Shown piece after piece: positions 15,271-23,932 of a DNA stretch of 64,000 nt (position 1 is its first letter; each line of letters starts with the position of its first letter). A program made the position numbers and the translations under genes. Source of the DNA: Prevotella sp. GTDB lineage: Bacteria; Bacteroidota; Bacteroidia; Bacteroidales; Bacteroidaceae. The notes beneath the pieces are model-generated. The model was not told the origin of the DNA. It saw nothing but the letters and a program-made list of their open reading frames with translations, and searched no databases. Location: contig JAJPYN010000008.1 in assembly GCA_021204905.1 (NCBI GenBank), positions 186,001 through 250,000 on the forward strand. Direction: 5' to 3'.

Positions 15271-17988
15271 CTACTCCACTGCCGCCTGTGCTGCAGCCAA
15301 CCGTGCGATGGGCACGCGGAAGGGCGAGCAAGAGGCATAGTCCATTCCCGCTTTGGCGCAGAACTTTACCGACGAGGGTTCGCCGCCGTGCTCTCCGCAG
15401 ATGCCCATCCGCATTCCCGGTCGCACGCTGCGCCCTTTCTCTATTGCCACTTTGATGAGTCTGCCGACGCCGTTTTGGTCGAGCACCTGGAACGGGTCGA
15501 CTTTCAATATCTTCTTTTCAAGGTATGCGGGCAGGAAGCTGGCGATGTCGTCGCGCGAGTAGCCGAAGGTCATCTGCGTCAGGTCGTTGGTGCCGAACGA
15601 GAAGTACTGCGACTCGGTGGCAATCTTCTCTGCCGTGATGGCGGCGCGCGGCGTCTCGATCATCGTCCCTATCTCGAATTCTACCTCCACACCTTCTTCG
15701 GCGAACACCTCTTTTGCGGTGCGCAGGATGACTTCCTTCTGCTGTTTCAGCTCGTAGAGGATGCCGATGAGCGGTATCATAATCTCGGGTTTCGGGTCGT
15801 AGCCTTCCTTTTTGAGTTGGCACGCCGCCCCGAGTATGGCACGTGTTTGCATCTCCGTGATCTCGGGGAACGTGATGCCGAGCCGGCAGCCGCGGTGACC
15901 CAGCATCGGGTTGTTCTCCGCGAGCGACGACACGCGGCGGCGGATCTCGTCGAGACTCACATTCATATCCTTCGCCATAATCTCTTGTCCGGCGGCGTCG
16001 TGCGGCACGAACTCGTGGAGCGGCGGGTCGAGCAAACGGATATTTACCGGCAGGCCATCCATCGCTTTAAGTATGCCGTAGAAATCCTCTTTCTGATAAG
16101 GCAGCAGCTTGTCTAACGCTTTGCGGCGGTCTTCGGCGGTGTCGGCAAGAATCATTTCGCGCATCGCCACAATCTTCTTGTCGTCGAAGAACATGTGCTC
16201 GGTGCGCGTCAGACCGATGCCGCGTGCTCCGAAGGCGCGTGCCAGCTCGGCGTCGTGCGGCGTGTCGGCGTTGGTGCGCACCTCCATCTTCGTGTATTTG
16301 TCGCAGAGGTCCATCAGCGCCTTGAAGTCGCCGGAGAGCTCTGCCGCGCGGGTCTTAATTTGCCCGGCATAAACTTGTCCCGTCGTGCCGTTGAGCGAGA
16401 TGTAATCGCCTTCTTTGTATGTCGTGCCGTCGATCTCTACCGTCTTGTTCTTATAGTTCACGTTGATGCCGCCCGCTCCCGACACGCAGCATTTGCCCAT
16501 ACCGCGTGCCACGACGGCAGCGTGGGATGTCATTCCGCCGCGCGCGGTGAGGATGCCTTCCGCCGACTGCATCCCCGCGAGGTCTTCGGGCGATGTCTCT
16601 ATGCGCACCATAATGACTTTATGCCCGTTCTCGTGCCACGTCTGCGCGTCGTCAGCGTGGAAGACAATCTGTCCGCAGGCCGCTCCGGGCGATGCCGGCA
16701 GCCCTTGCGTGATGGCCTTCGCCGTGGACAGCGCGAGCTTGTCGAACACGGGGTGAAGCAGTTCGTCGAGCTTCTGTGGCTCGCAGCGCAGGATGGCGGT
16801 CTTCTCGTCGATGAGTCCCTCGCGTACAAGGTCCATCGCGATCTTCACCATCGCCGTGCCCGTGCGTTTGCCGTTGCGCGTCTGCAGGAACCACAGCTTG
16901 CCTTCCTGCACGGTGAACTCCATATCCTGCATATCGCGGTAGTGCTTCTCCAGCTTGTCCTGCAGCGCGTTAAGCTCTTTGTAAAGCTCCGGCATCGCTT
17001 CTTCCATCGACGGGAACTTCGCCACGCGCTCTTCTTCGGAAATGCCCGCGCGCTTTGCCCAACGCTGCGAACCAATCTTGGTTATCTGCTGCGGCGTGCG
17101 AATGCCGGCAACAACATCTTCGCCTTGCGCGTTAATCAGATATTCGCCGTTGAAGAGGTTCTCGCCGTTTGCCGCGTCGCGCGAGAAGCATACGCCCGTT
17201 GCCGACGTGTCGCCCATATTGCCGAAAACCATAGCCATCACTGACACCGCCGTGCCCCATTCGTCGGGGATGCCTTCCATCTTGCGGTAGAGTATGGCGC
17301 GGTCGTTCATCCAACTGCGGAACACGGCACAGATGGCGCCCCACAGCTGCTCCATCGGGTCGGTGGGGAAATCGCTGCCGGTCTGCTTCTTAATCGCCTC
17401 TTTGAAAAGGCCTACGAGCTTCTGCAACGACTCGACGCTCAAGTCCTTATCGAGCACCACGCCCTGCTCCTCTTTCACCTTCTCGATAATCGCCTCAAAC
17501 GGGTCGATATCCTCTTTATTTACAGGCTTCATGCCTAAAACAACGTCGCCGTACATCTGCACGAAACGGCGGTAACTGTCGTAAACAAAATGCGGGTTGC
17601 CGGTCTTCTTCACCATCCCTTTCGCCACCTCGTCGTTCAAGCCAAGGTTGAGGATGGTGTCCATCATGCCGGGCATCGACGCGCGCGCACCCGAACGTAC
17701 CGACACCAGCAGCGGGTTGTCCACCGATCCGAACTTGCTGTGCATCAAATCCTCGATGTGCTTCACCGCCGCAAGCACGTCCTTCTCCAGCAGCGCCACA
17801 ATCTTCTCCTGACCCACTTTGTAATACTCGTTGCAGGTGTCCGTCGTGATCGTGAAACCGGGCGGAACAGGCACGCCGATAAGGTTCATCTCGGCAAGGT
17901 TGGCGCCTTTGCCCCCGAGCTGCTCGCGCATTCCTGCATTACCCTCAGCCTGACCGTTGCCGAAGGTGTAAACTCTTTTTTCGCTCAT
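15271..17988 (-). CDS. ppdK: Pyruvate, phosphate dikinase
   Basis: PPDK, 905 residues, interconverts pyruvate, ATP and phosphate with phosphoenolpyruvate, AMP and pyrophosphate. In anaerobic Bacteroidales it links glycolysis and gluconeogenesis. The ATP-grasp domain begins LGGKGANLAEMNLIGVPVPPGFTITT (about 25-50). The phosphohistidine is in GGMTSHAAVVARGMGKCCVSG (near 455). The C-terminal PEP domain has GLTRTEHMFF, LGHRGCRLGI, SFGTNDLTQMTFGYSRDD and the catalytic Cys region GICGEHGGEP. Length is as expected. It stands alone between its own promoter and terminator. Confidence 0.98.
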   Translation of the reverse strand: MSEKRVYTFGNGQAEGNAGMREQLGGKGANLAEMNLIGVPVPPGFTITTDTCNEYYKVGQEKIVALLEKDVLAAVKHIEDLMHSKFGSVDNPLLVSVRSGARASMPGMMDTILNLGLNDEVAKGMVKKTGNPHFVYDSYRRFVQMYGDVVLGMKPVNKEDIDPFEAIIEKVKEEQGVVLDKDLSVESLQKLVGLFKEAIKKQTGSDFPTDPMEQLWGAICAVFRSWMNDRAILYRKMEGIPDEWGTAVSVMAMVFGNMGDTSATGVCFSRDAANGENLFNGEYLINAQGEDVVAGIRTPQQITKIGSQRWAKRAGISEEERVAKFPSMEEAMPELYKELNALQDKLEKHYRDMQDMEFTVQEGKLWFLQTRNGKRTGTAMVKIAMDLVREGLIDEKTAILRCEPQKLDELLHPVFDKLALSTAKAITQGLPASPGAACGQIVFHADDAQTWHENGHKVIMVRIETSPEDLAGMQSAEGILTARGGMTSHAAVVARGMGKCCVSGAGGINVNYKNKTVEIDGTTYKEGDYISLNGTTGQVYAGQIKTRAAELSGDFKALMDLCDKYTKMEVRTNADTPHDAELARAFGARGIGLTRTEHMFFDDKKIVAMREMILADTAEDRRKALDKLLPYQKEDFYGILKAMDGLPVNIRLLDPPLHEFVPHDAAGQEIMAKDMNVSLDEIRRRVSSLAENNPMLGHRGCRLGITFPEITEMQTRAILGAACQLKKEGYDPKPEIMIPLIGILYELKQQKEVILRTAKEVFAEEGVEVEFEIGTMIETPRAAITAEKIATESQYFSFGTNDLTQMTFGYSRDDIASFLPAYLEKKILKVDPFQVLDQNGVGRLIKVAIEKGRSVRPGMRMGICGEHGGEPSSVKFCAKAGMDYASCSPFRVPIARLAAAQAAVE

Positions 17989-18046
17989 GAGATCTTTCCT
18001 TTTTTTAGTTTATGTTTTGATTTATCCTATGTCTTCGTTTGGCACG

Positions 18047-18054
18047 CAAAAGTA
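18047..18054 (-). promoter_or_regulatory. Probable -7 box of ppdK
   Basis: TACTTTTG on the minus strand about 60 bases before the ATG; the -33 region is only roughly TTTCG. Confidence 0.45.
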
Positions 18055-18131
18055 AATAAATATAGTGTTATTACGAAAAAATATCTGCACAAAAAATCTG
18101 ATTCGTGCATTTTATTTTCCATAAGAATAAT

Positions 18132-18161
18132 TTTGCCGTTGACAAATATTCATTACCTTTG
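18132..18161 (+). promoter_or_regulatory. Promoter of the tRNA pair
   Basis: TTTG at 18132-18135 and TACCTTTG at 18154-18161, with an 18-base spacer. The tRNA begins 10 bases later. Confidence 0.65.
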
Positions 18162-18170
18162 CAGCCGTTC

Positions 18171-18243
<73 letters not shown>

Positions 18244-18250
18244 CAAACAA

Positions 18251-18323
18251 GCGGCAGTAGCTCAGCTGGCAGAGCATTGGCTTCCCAAGCCAAGGGTCGC
18301 GGGTTCGAGCCCCGTTTGCCGCT
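18251..18323 (+). tRNA. tRNA-Gly (anticodon CCC)
   Basis: Full cloverleaf: acceptor GCGGCAG/TTGCCGC (one G-T pair), D arm GCTC/GAGC, anticodon stem TTGGC/GCCAA with loop TTCCCAA (anticodon CCC, reads GGG), and T arm GCGGG-TTCGAGC-CCCGT. It lies 7 bases after tRNA-Thr and is co-transcribed with it. Confidence 0.97.
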
Positions 18324-18335
18324 CAAAAAAAGCAT

Positions 18336-18369
18336 TCTCGTTGCAAATTAAAAGCAATGAGATTTTTTT
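18336..18369 (+). terminator. Terminator after the tRNA pair
   Basis: TCTCGTTGC and GCAATGAGA pair with one G-T, followed by TTTTTTT. Confidence 0.8.
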
Positions 18370-18503
18370 ATGTAAAAATTTAAATGATGTGCGGGGTTTA
18401 AGACAATGCAAAAAATGCCCGGGTGCTTGCCTTCTGTTGACTTCGAGCCAAACTTTAATTCAAACGTCTTAACGCGCTGAGTTGCAAAGGATTACAGTAG
18501 CAA
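18370..18503. other. Gap between tRNAs and the TatD gene
   Basis: No gene is seen. Its right end is the partial dispersed element copy 3. Confidence 0.5.
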
Positions 18504-18512
18504 CTAAGATGA
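18478..18512 (+). repeat. Dispersed element copy 3 (partial)
   Basis: GATTACAGTAGCAACTAAGA matches the core exactly, with GAGTTGCAAAG before it. The left half of the element is not recognisable. It overlaps the end of the TatD gene and supplies its TAG stop. Confidence 0.7.
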
Positions 18513-19304
18513 AGGTTCAAAACCGAAAAGTTCGTTCGCGTTCCTCGAAGTAACCTCCGCAACCTCCTCCGCGCTGACGCCGTAAGCCTCCGCAATCTTC
18601 TCAACGATGAACGTGGTGAACGCACTCTCGTTGCGCTGCCCTCGCTTCGGCACGGGCGCCATGTACGGCGCGTCAGTCTCGATGACGATTCTTTCGAGCG
18701 GCACGGCCTCGGCCAACGTTTGCGCAAGATTGCTCTTTTTAAACGTGATCACGCCGCCGATGCCAAGGTAAAAGTTGTCGAACTGCAACAGCTCCGCCGC
18801 CTCGAAAGCGTTGCCAGAGAAGCAATGGAACACGCCGCCCGCAAGGTCCGCCTTATAGTCGCGCAGCAGCCGCACCAGTTCGTTCTGCGCCTTCCGGCAA
18901 TGAATCATCAGCGGCAGTTTCAGTTCAACGCTCCATTCCGCCTGCTCGCGAAACGCCTCCATTTGCTCGCGTTCAAACTCGCGCGACCAGTAATAATCGA
19001 GCCCCACCTCGCCGACCGCAACCACGCGCGTGCCTTTGTTTAATTCTTCAAGCAAAAGCCTTTTGATTGCCGCAAGCTGTTCGCGAAAATCGCCGCGCAC
19101 CTCCTCGGGATGCAGCCCGAGCATAGGCAAAACAAAGCCCTCATTCGCCGCGCAAACATCCAGCACGCTTTTGCACGAAGCAAGGTCGATCGCCGGCACA
19201 AGGATTTGCGTTACGCCGGCAGCCCTCGCGCGCGCAAGCACCTCAGGCAAATCGGCGGCAAACTCCTCACCGTCGATGTGCGCGTGCGTGTCGATAATCT
19301 TCAT
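18504..19304 (-). CDS. TatD-family metal-dependent hydrolase
   Basis: A 266-residue TIM-barrel hydrolase of the TatD/YcfH family, likely a cytoplasmic nuclease or deacylase. Metal ligands are visible: DTHAHIDG at the start, GEVGLDYYW, MIHCRKA, FHCFSGN and ETDAPYMAPVPKRGQRNE. The ATG at 19304 overlaps the stop of the prenyl synthase (TGATG), so translation is coupled; a GTG one codon upstream is less likely. The last codons (FEPSS, stop) run into a dispersed repeat. Confidence 0.95.
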   Translation of the reverse strand: MKIIDTHAHIDGEEFAADLPEVLARARAAGVTQILVPAIDLASCKSVLDVCAANEGFVLPMLGLHPEEVRGDFREQLAAIKRLLLEELNKGTRVVAVGEVGLDYYWSREFEREQMEAFREQAEWSVELKLPLMIHCRKAQNELVRLLRDYKADLAGGVFHCFSGNAFEAAELLQFDNFYLGIGGVITFKKSNLAQTLAEAVPLERIVIETDAPYMAPVPKRGQRNESAFTTFIVEKIAEAYGVSAEEVAEVTSRNANELFGFEPSS

Positions 19305-20281
19305 CACAACTGCCTGTCTTTCAAGCTATTAACATAATCAACAAGCGCAGCCTTACGCTCGTCCGCAGCGTTGATTTTTTTGATTAAAGAGATGCTTTCG
19401 GCGAAAAATTTTTCAATCTCCTTCCTCGCCATCGCACCCACGCCGAGCCTGTCGTAAACGGCCGTTACCGCCGCGATTTTCGCCTTGGGTTCAAAGGTCG
19501 TCGCAGCCAATTGCCTGAGCAGTTCACAGCGGTCGCCGCCGCGTGCCGTTTCGAGCGCTTTGATGAGCAAGAATGTTTTTTTGTTGTTGCAGATGTCGCC
19601 GCCGATGGGTTTGCCGAACACCGCCTCGTCGCCGTAGACATCGAGCCAATCGTCCTGCAACTGGAACGCGAGCCCCGCCGCCTCGCCCGCCTTGTAGAGC
19701 AGCGCGCAATCGCCCTCCGCCGCACCTGCGAGGATGCCCCCGATTTTCATCGCGCAGGCCAGCAGCACGCCGGTTTTCAGGCGTATCATCTCGACGTATT
19801 CGCCTTCGGACACATCGTCGCGCGTCTCGAAATCCATGTCGAACTGTTGCCCTTCGCCAATCTCGAGCGCCGTCTCGGAGAAGCATGCCAGAACGGCGGG
19901 CAATTTCGAGCTATCGCACTGAGACACAAGGCGATACGCCAGCACAAGCATCGCGTCGCCGGAGAGGATGGCCGTGTTCTCGTCCCATTTTTTGTGCACC
20001 GTCGGCCGCCCGCGCCGCAGGTCGGATTTGTCCATCAGATCGTCGTGCAGCAGCGTGTAATTATGGTAAGTTTCGAGGCCGGCAGCGACAGGCAAAACCT
20101 TTTCAAAATCGTCGCGGAAAAGGCCGTAAGCCATCAGCAGCAACACGGGCCGGAGCCTCTTGCCGCCGCCGGAAAGCGTGTAGGCTATCGGTTCGTAAAG
20201 CGTCTCGGGCTGCCGTCCGCGCGGCACGTTTTCGAGGAAAGCGTTCACGGCCAGAGCAAGTTGTGCGGGGGTTTGTATCAT
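19304..20281 (-). CDS. Polyprenyl (isoprenyl) diphosphate synthase
   Basis: A 325-residue trans-prenyltransferase that extends allylic diphosphates with isopentenyl diphosphate. The first Asp-rich motif is HDDLMDKSDLRRGRPT (D80, D81, D84) and the second is LQDDWLDVYGD. GGGKRLRPVLLL (38-49) is the substrate-binding block. A tyrosine five residues before the first motif suggests a short product, but chain length cannot be fixed. I choose the ATG at 20281 (MIQTPAQLAL); a frame beginning MNFELRCDKFRT upstream is made of tandem repeat. It is coupled to the TatD gene. Confidence 0.93.
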   Translation of the reverse strand: MIQTPAQLALAVNAFLENVPRGRQPETLYEPIAYTLSGGGKRLRPVLLLMAYGLFRDDFEKVLPVAAGLETYHNYTLLHDDLMDKSDLRRGRPTVHKKWDENTAILSGDAMLVLAYRLVSQCDSSKLPAVLACFSETALEIGEGQQFDMDFETRDDVSEGEYVEMIRLKTGVLLACAMKIGGILAGAAEGDCALLYKAGEAAGLAFQLQDDWLDVYGDEAVFGKPIGGDICNNKKTFLLIKALETARGGDRCELLRQLAATTFEPKAKIAAVTAVYDRLGVGAMARKEIEKFFAESISLIKKINAADERKAALVDYVNSLKDRQL

Positions 20282-20282
20282 A

Positions 20283-20402
20283 GTTCGAAATTTATCACAT
20301 CTTAGTTCGAAATTCAACGCATCATAGTTCGAAATTCATACATTTTAATTTGAAATTCATCGCATCTTAGTTCGAAATATATCGCATCATAACTCAAAGT
20401 TT
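20283..20402. repeat. Tandem repeat, about five 22-bp units
   Basis: Units of about 22 bp with the shared core TAGTTCGAAATTCATCGCAT run from the prenyl synthase start into the end of the TonB gene. The last unit encodes the final residues (INFEL, stop) of the TonB protein, so the array looks like copies of that gene's 3' end. Confidence 0.85.
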
Positions 20403-21082
20403 ATCGGCACTTTCACCATCGTCGCACACACCTTGCCGTTTTGTATGCCCGGCCGCCACTTGGGCATGCGGCGCATCGCGGTGAGGACGGTTTGCGCGAG
20501 CTGTTTATTGCCCGACGTATCGACGGCGAGCTGCGTGGCGTTGCCCTCGGTGTCGACAACGAAGCTTACAGTTACCGTGCCGGCTATCTTCTTGGTTTGC
20601 AGCGACTTAGGGTATTTCACGTTCGCCGTAATCCATTTCATAAACGCCGTTGCGCCGCCGGGAAATTCAGGCAGCCGCTCGAGCACCACCTGCCGTTCGA
20701 GACTGTTCGCATCGACCGAAATCAGCTCCTCGGCCTCGCTCGTCTCGCTTTCGTCTTCGCCGTTGTCCGCACTGTCGTCAGCCTGCGCGCAAGCCTGCTC
20801 CTCGTCAGCAGCCACTATGGTTGTCGACGTCTCGGCCGGTTGCTCCTCAGGCACGGCGGCAAACAGGTCGGCATCGTGGCGGAGCAGGTCGAAATCGATG
20901 TCCTCGATGATGTCGTCGAGCGAGGCGTCATCGCTGTCGGCAGGCCGCGCCGCGCACCATTCCAGCACGCAATAGCCAATCGACAGGGCAAGCAACAACG
21001 ACAAAATAAAGATCTCTTTCCGCCGCCGTTCGAGGTTCGCTTTCGGGCTTTTTTTCGCCTCTTGCATCGTTTTCCCGGGCAT
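20387..21082 (-). CDS. TonB-family energy transducer
   Basis: About 231 residues from the ATG at 21082; a start at 21067 (MQEAKKSPKANLERRR) is also possible and closer to the family. One membrane helix (IFILSLLLALSIGYCVLEW) is followed by an acidic periplasmic spacer and a C-terminal TonB domain: LERLPEFPGGATAFMKWITANVKYP, then GTVTVSFVVDTEGN and MPKWRPGIQNG. Such proteins couple the proton motive force to TonB-dependent receptors such as SusC. The partner ExbB/ExbD is not in the window. It lies head to head with porQ and overlaps no other gene if this start is used. Confidence 0.92.
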   Translation of the reverse strand: MPGKTMQEAKKSPKANLERRRKEIFILSLLLALSIGYCVLEWCAARPADSDDASLDDIIEDIDFDLLRHDADLFAAVPEEQPAETSTTIVAADEEQACAQADDSADNGEDESETSEAEELISVDANSLERQVVLERLPEFPGGATAFMKWITANVKYPKSLQTKKIAGTVTVSFVVDTEGNATQLAVDTSGNKQLAQTVLTAMRRMPKWRPGIQNGKVCATMVKVPINFEL

Positions 21083-21120
21083 CTTACAATTTTTCCGCCG
21101 CTTCAACGTTATCTCTTCGA

Positions 21121-22161
21121 ATGGAAATACCACGCGCAACGTTGAAGACCGCTACAAAAATAATATTGTTTTTCGTAACAGCACGCCGTTTTACGTTATT
21201 TTTGACACGCCGAAGGGCAAAGTTATGCCTGCTCCTCGCCGCGGGTTTCCTGTCGCAAACAATGATGGCCCAGCACGAGAGCCAAACGGAATACAACATG
21301 CTCAGGCTGCCCGTCAGCGCGCATTCGGCGGCACTCGGCGGCGACAACATCACGCTCGTGGAGGACGACCCCGCGCTTATCTTTGACAACCCCGCGCTGC
21401 TGAGCAACGTGGCAAACAAGACCATCGGGCTGAATTACATGAATTACATGGCGGGCATCAACACGCTCAGCGCCACCTACGACTTCTCCGTCCTCGAGCG
21501 CGGCACCGTGGCCGTCTCGGCGCAATATATCGCCTACGGGAGCATGAAAGAAACGGCTGTCGACGGCACTATCACCGGCGATTTCAACGCGAAAGACATC
21601 TCCTTCGCGGGCTATTTTTCCTACTTGCTCAACGATTATTTCTCCGCAGGCATCGCACTGAAATTCATCACCTCCTACATCGCCGAATACAACTCGCTCG
21701 CCGTAGCTACCGACCTGGGAATCAACTACTTCAACCCCGACAACGAATGGTCCGCGTCGATCGTGGTGAAGAACCTCGGCGGGCAGGTGAAGGCTTACAA
21801 CGAGGACTATGAACCGCTGCCCATCGACGTGCAAGCAGGCGTGTCTAAACGGTTGATTCACACGCCGTTACGCCTTAATTTAACCTTTGTCGATTTAAAC
21901 CACCTCAATTATAAATTCATCAACCACGTCGTGTTCGGCGCCGACCTGCTGCTGCCTTACAACATCTGGATCGGCGGCGGCTACAACTTCCGGCGCGCGG
22001 ACGAGATGAAGATTGGTGCAGCCGACGAGAAGAGCTCGCACGGCGCGGGGCTGTCGTTCGGCGGGGGCATCGGCCTCGACCGCTTCGGCGTGAATTTCTC
22101 GTGGGGCAAGTACCACCTCGCCGGGTCGAGCCTGATTGTGAACGTGAATTATAAACTCTGA
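21121..22161 (+). CDS. porQ: PorQ, type IX secretion system protein
   Basis: About 346 residues. A signal peptide-like segment (LCLLLAAGFLSQTMMAQ) ends near residue 50, so the true start may lie downstream of the ATG at 21121. The mature part begins TEYNMLRLPVSAHSAALGGDNITLVEDDPALIFDNPALL, characteristic of PorQ/PorV-like outer-membrane barrels, and ends in alternating beta strands. PorQ serves the T9SS of Bacteroidota, which exports proteins carrying conserved C-terminal domains. The cmk gene starts 3 bases after its stop, an arrangement I recall as common in this phylum. Confidence 0.85.
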   Translation: MEIPRATLKTATKIILFFVTARRFTLFLTRRRAKLCLLLAAGFLSQTMMAQHESQTEYNMLRLPVSAHSAALGGDNITLVEDDPALIFDNPALLSNVANKTIGLNYMNYMAGINTLSATYDFSVLERGTVAVSAQYIAYGSMKETAVDGTITGDFNAKDISFAGYFSYLLNDYFSAGIALKFITSYIAEYNSLAVATDLGINYFNPDNEWSASIVVKNLGGQVKAYNEDYEPLPIDVQAGVSKRLIHTPLRLNLTFVDLNHLNYKFINHVVFGADLLLPYNIWIGGGYNFRRADEMKIGAADEKSSHGAGLSFGGGIGLDRFGVNFSWGKYHLAGSSLIVNVNYKL

Positions 22162-22164
22162 GGG

Positions 22165-22869
22165 ATGAAGAAAATCACCATTGCCGTCGACGGCTACTCC
22201 TCCTGCGGCAAAAGCACAATGGCCAAGCACCTTGCCGCCACGCTCGGGTACATCTATGTTGACACGGGCGCGATGTACAGGGCTGTAACGCTCTACGCGC
22301 TCGAGAACAATCTTTTTCGTTGCAACAAGCCCGACGCTCAGGCCGTTGAAAACGCGCTCGAAAACATTCAAATCAGCTTTACGCGCGAAGCCGGGACGGG
22401 CAAGCTGCGGACAATGCTCAACGGCCGCGACGTCGAGGACGCGATTCGCGCGATGGATGTCTCGCAGAACGTCAGCGCGATTGCGGCGTTGCCGGAGGTG
22501 CGGCGCGCGATGGTGCGGCAGCAGCGGGCGATGGGCGCGGACAAAGGTGTGGTGATGGACGGTCGCGACATCGGCACGACGGTTTTTCCTGATGCCGAGC
22601 TTAAAATTTTCGTTACGGCCGACGCGAATGTCCGTGCGCAGCGGCGCTATGACGAGCTTGCGGGCAAAGGCGTTCGCGCGGACTTTAATGAAATTCTCGA
22701 GAATGTTAAAAGCCGCGACTACACCGATTCGCACCGCGCGGCGAGTCCCTTGACGCAGGCGCCGGATGCCGTGTTGCTCGACAACAGCAGGATGAGCATC
22801 GAGGAGCAAGACAGGCGGGTTTTGCAACTGGCGCGAAAGGCTATTGAAAAGGCTAACGCTTGCGGCTAA
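22165..22869 (+). CDS. cmk: Cytidylate kinase
   Basis: CMP/dCMP kinase, 234 residues. P-loop GYSSCGKSTMAK (about 11-22), then YVDTGAMYRAVTLYAL, VSAIAALPEVRRAMVRQQRAMG and VMDGRDIGTTVFPDAELKIFVTA, with RRYDELAGKG and SRDYTDSHRAASPL in the lid and base-binding parts. Length and motifs are normal. It is co-transcribed with porQ. Confidence 0.98.
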   Translation: MKKITIAVDGYSSCGKSTMAKHLAATLGYIYVDTGAMYRAVTLYALENNLFRCNKPDAQAVENALENIQISFTREAGTGKLRTMLNGRDVEDAIRAMDVSQNVSAIAALPEVRRAMVRQQRAMGADKGVVMDGRDIGTTVFPDAELKIFVTADANVRAQRRYDELAGKGVRADFNEILENVKSRDYTDSHRAASPLTQAPDAVLLDNSRMSIEEQDRRVLQLARKAIEKANACG

Positions 22870-22927
22870 ACCCTTAACTTTAAACTAAACTTCTTGCTTG
22901 CGACTGACCTTTTGATTTGTTTGCGAA

Positions 22928-23008
22928 GGTCTTAGTTGCTACTAAAATTCCGGCTCAGCGAAACGCCTGCAGCACGCAGCCTTAGTTGTTTGCTACGTTT
23001 CAATAGTC
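22928..23008 (-). repeat. Dispersed element copy 4
   Basis: On the plus strand: GTCTTAGTTGCTACTAAAAT, CCGGCTCAGC, GCAGCCTTAGTTGTT and GTTTCAATAG. It follows the cmk stop by about 60 bases and merges on its far side into the 22-bp tandem array at the ispH end. Confidence 0.8.
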
Positions 23009-23084
23009 GTTCGAACAGGTTTCAATAGTCGTTCGAACAGGTTTCAATTGTTTTTCGAACAGGTTTTATTTCTCTTTCGAAAAG
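22997..23084. repeat. Tandem repeat, four 22-bp units at the ispH end
   Basis: Units at 22997, 23019, 23041 and 23063. The first two are identical (core TTTCAATAGTCGTTCGAACA) and the third differs at few positions. The fourth overlaps the last codons of ispH and its stop. The array also shares TTTCAATAG with the outer end of the dispersed element. Confidence 0.9.
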
Positions 23085-23929
23085 CTTTCAATTTGTTTTT
23101 TGCACGCTTCCATCAGCCATTTCGGGGTGCTTGTTGCTCCGCAGATGCCGATGGTTTGCGCGCCGGAGAGCCATTCGCGCAGGATTTCGGAAGGGTTTTC
23201 CACGAGGTGCGAGTTGCGGTTTACCGACAGGCATTGGTCGAAGAGTGCTTTGCCGTTGGACGATTTGCGTCCGCAGACGAAGATGATGATGTCGTGGGTT
23301 GCGGCGAAATCTTTGACTGCGCTGATGCGGTTGGCCACTTGCCGGCAGATGGTGTCGAAGCTTTTAAATACTGCGCCGGGCGCGATGTTTTTCTTACAGA
23401 AATCGATGATTTGGCGGTACTCCGCGACCGACTTGGTGGTTTGCGAATAGAGGTAGATGTCGCGCGTGAAGTCGAGGCGGTTCAGGTCGTCGAGGCTTTC
23501 GATGACGATGGCGTTTTGGTTGGTTTGCCCGACGAGCCCGAGCACTTCGGCATGCCCTTTTTTGCCGAAGATGACGATTTGCGCGTCGGGGCAGCGGCGG
23601 CATTGCGAGTAGATGCGGCGTTGGAGGGCGAGGACGACGGGGCAGGTGGCGTCGATGATTTCGATGTTGTGGTTGCGGGCGATGGTGTAGGTCTCGGGCG
23701 GCTCGCCGTGTGCGCGCAGGAGAACAGTTGCGCCGTAGAGCTTTTTCAGTTCTTCGTGGCCGATGGTTTGCAGTCCTTGCGCAGCGAGGCGGCTCACCTC
23801 CATGCCGTTGTGCACGATGTCGCCGAGGCAATAAAGTCGTCCTCCTTCGGCGAGTTTCTCTTCGGCGCGGCGGATGGCTGTGGTTACTCCGAAGCAGAAG
23901 CCCGAGTTTTCGTCGATCTCAACGTGCAT
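23066..23929 (-). CDS. ispH: 4-hydroxy-3-methylbut-2-enyl diphosphate reductase
   Basis: IspH (LytB), 287 residues, the last step of the MEP isoprenoid pathway, making IPP and DMAPP. All three iron-sulfur cysteines are in place: C12 (SGFCFGV), C96 (DATCPVV) and C195 (DTICRQV). LRAHGEPPE and FGKKGHAEVLGL are typical. The C-terminus (ICGATSTPKWLMEACKKQIESF) is normal for about 280 residues and then merges with the tandem repeat. It starts 3 bases after the DUF1573 gene ends. Confidence 0.97.
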   Translation of the reverse strand: MHVEIDENSGFCFGVTTAIRRAEEKLAEGGRLYCLGDIVHNGMEVSRLAAQGLQTIGHEELKKLYGATVLLRAHGEPPETYTIARNHNIEIIDATCPVVLALQRRIYSQCRRCPDAQIVIFGKKGHAEVLGLVGQTNQNAIVIESLDDLNRLDFTRDIYLYSQTTKSVAEYRQIIDFCKKNIAPGAVFKSFDTICRQVANRISAVKDFAATHDIIIFVCGRKSSNGKALFDQCLSVNRNSHLVENPSEILREWLSGAQTIGICGATSTPKWLMEACKKQIESFSKEK

Positions 23930-23932
23930 TGG

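Noticed and set aside
20283..20402. CRISPR-like array
   Set aside because: The 22-bp units follow one another without unique spacers and no cas gene is near. The same holds for the arrays at 22997, 30468 and 43790.
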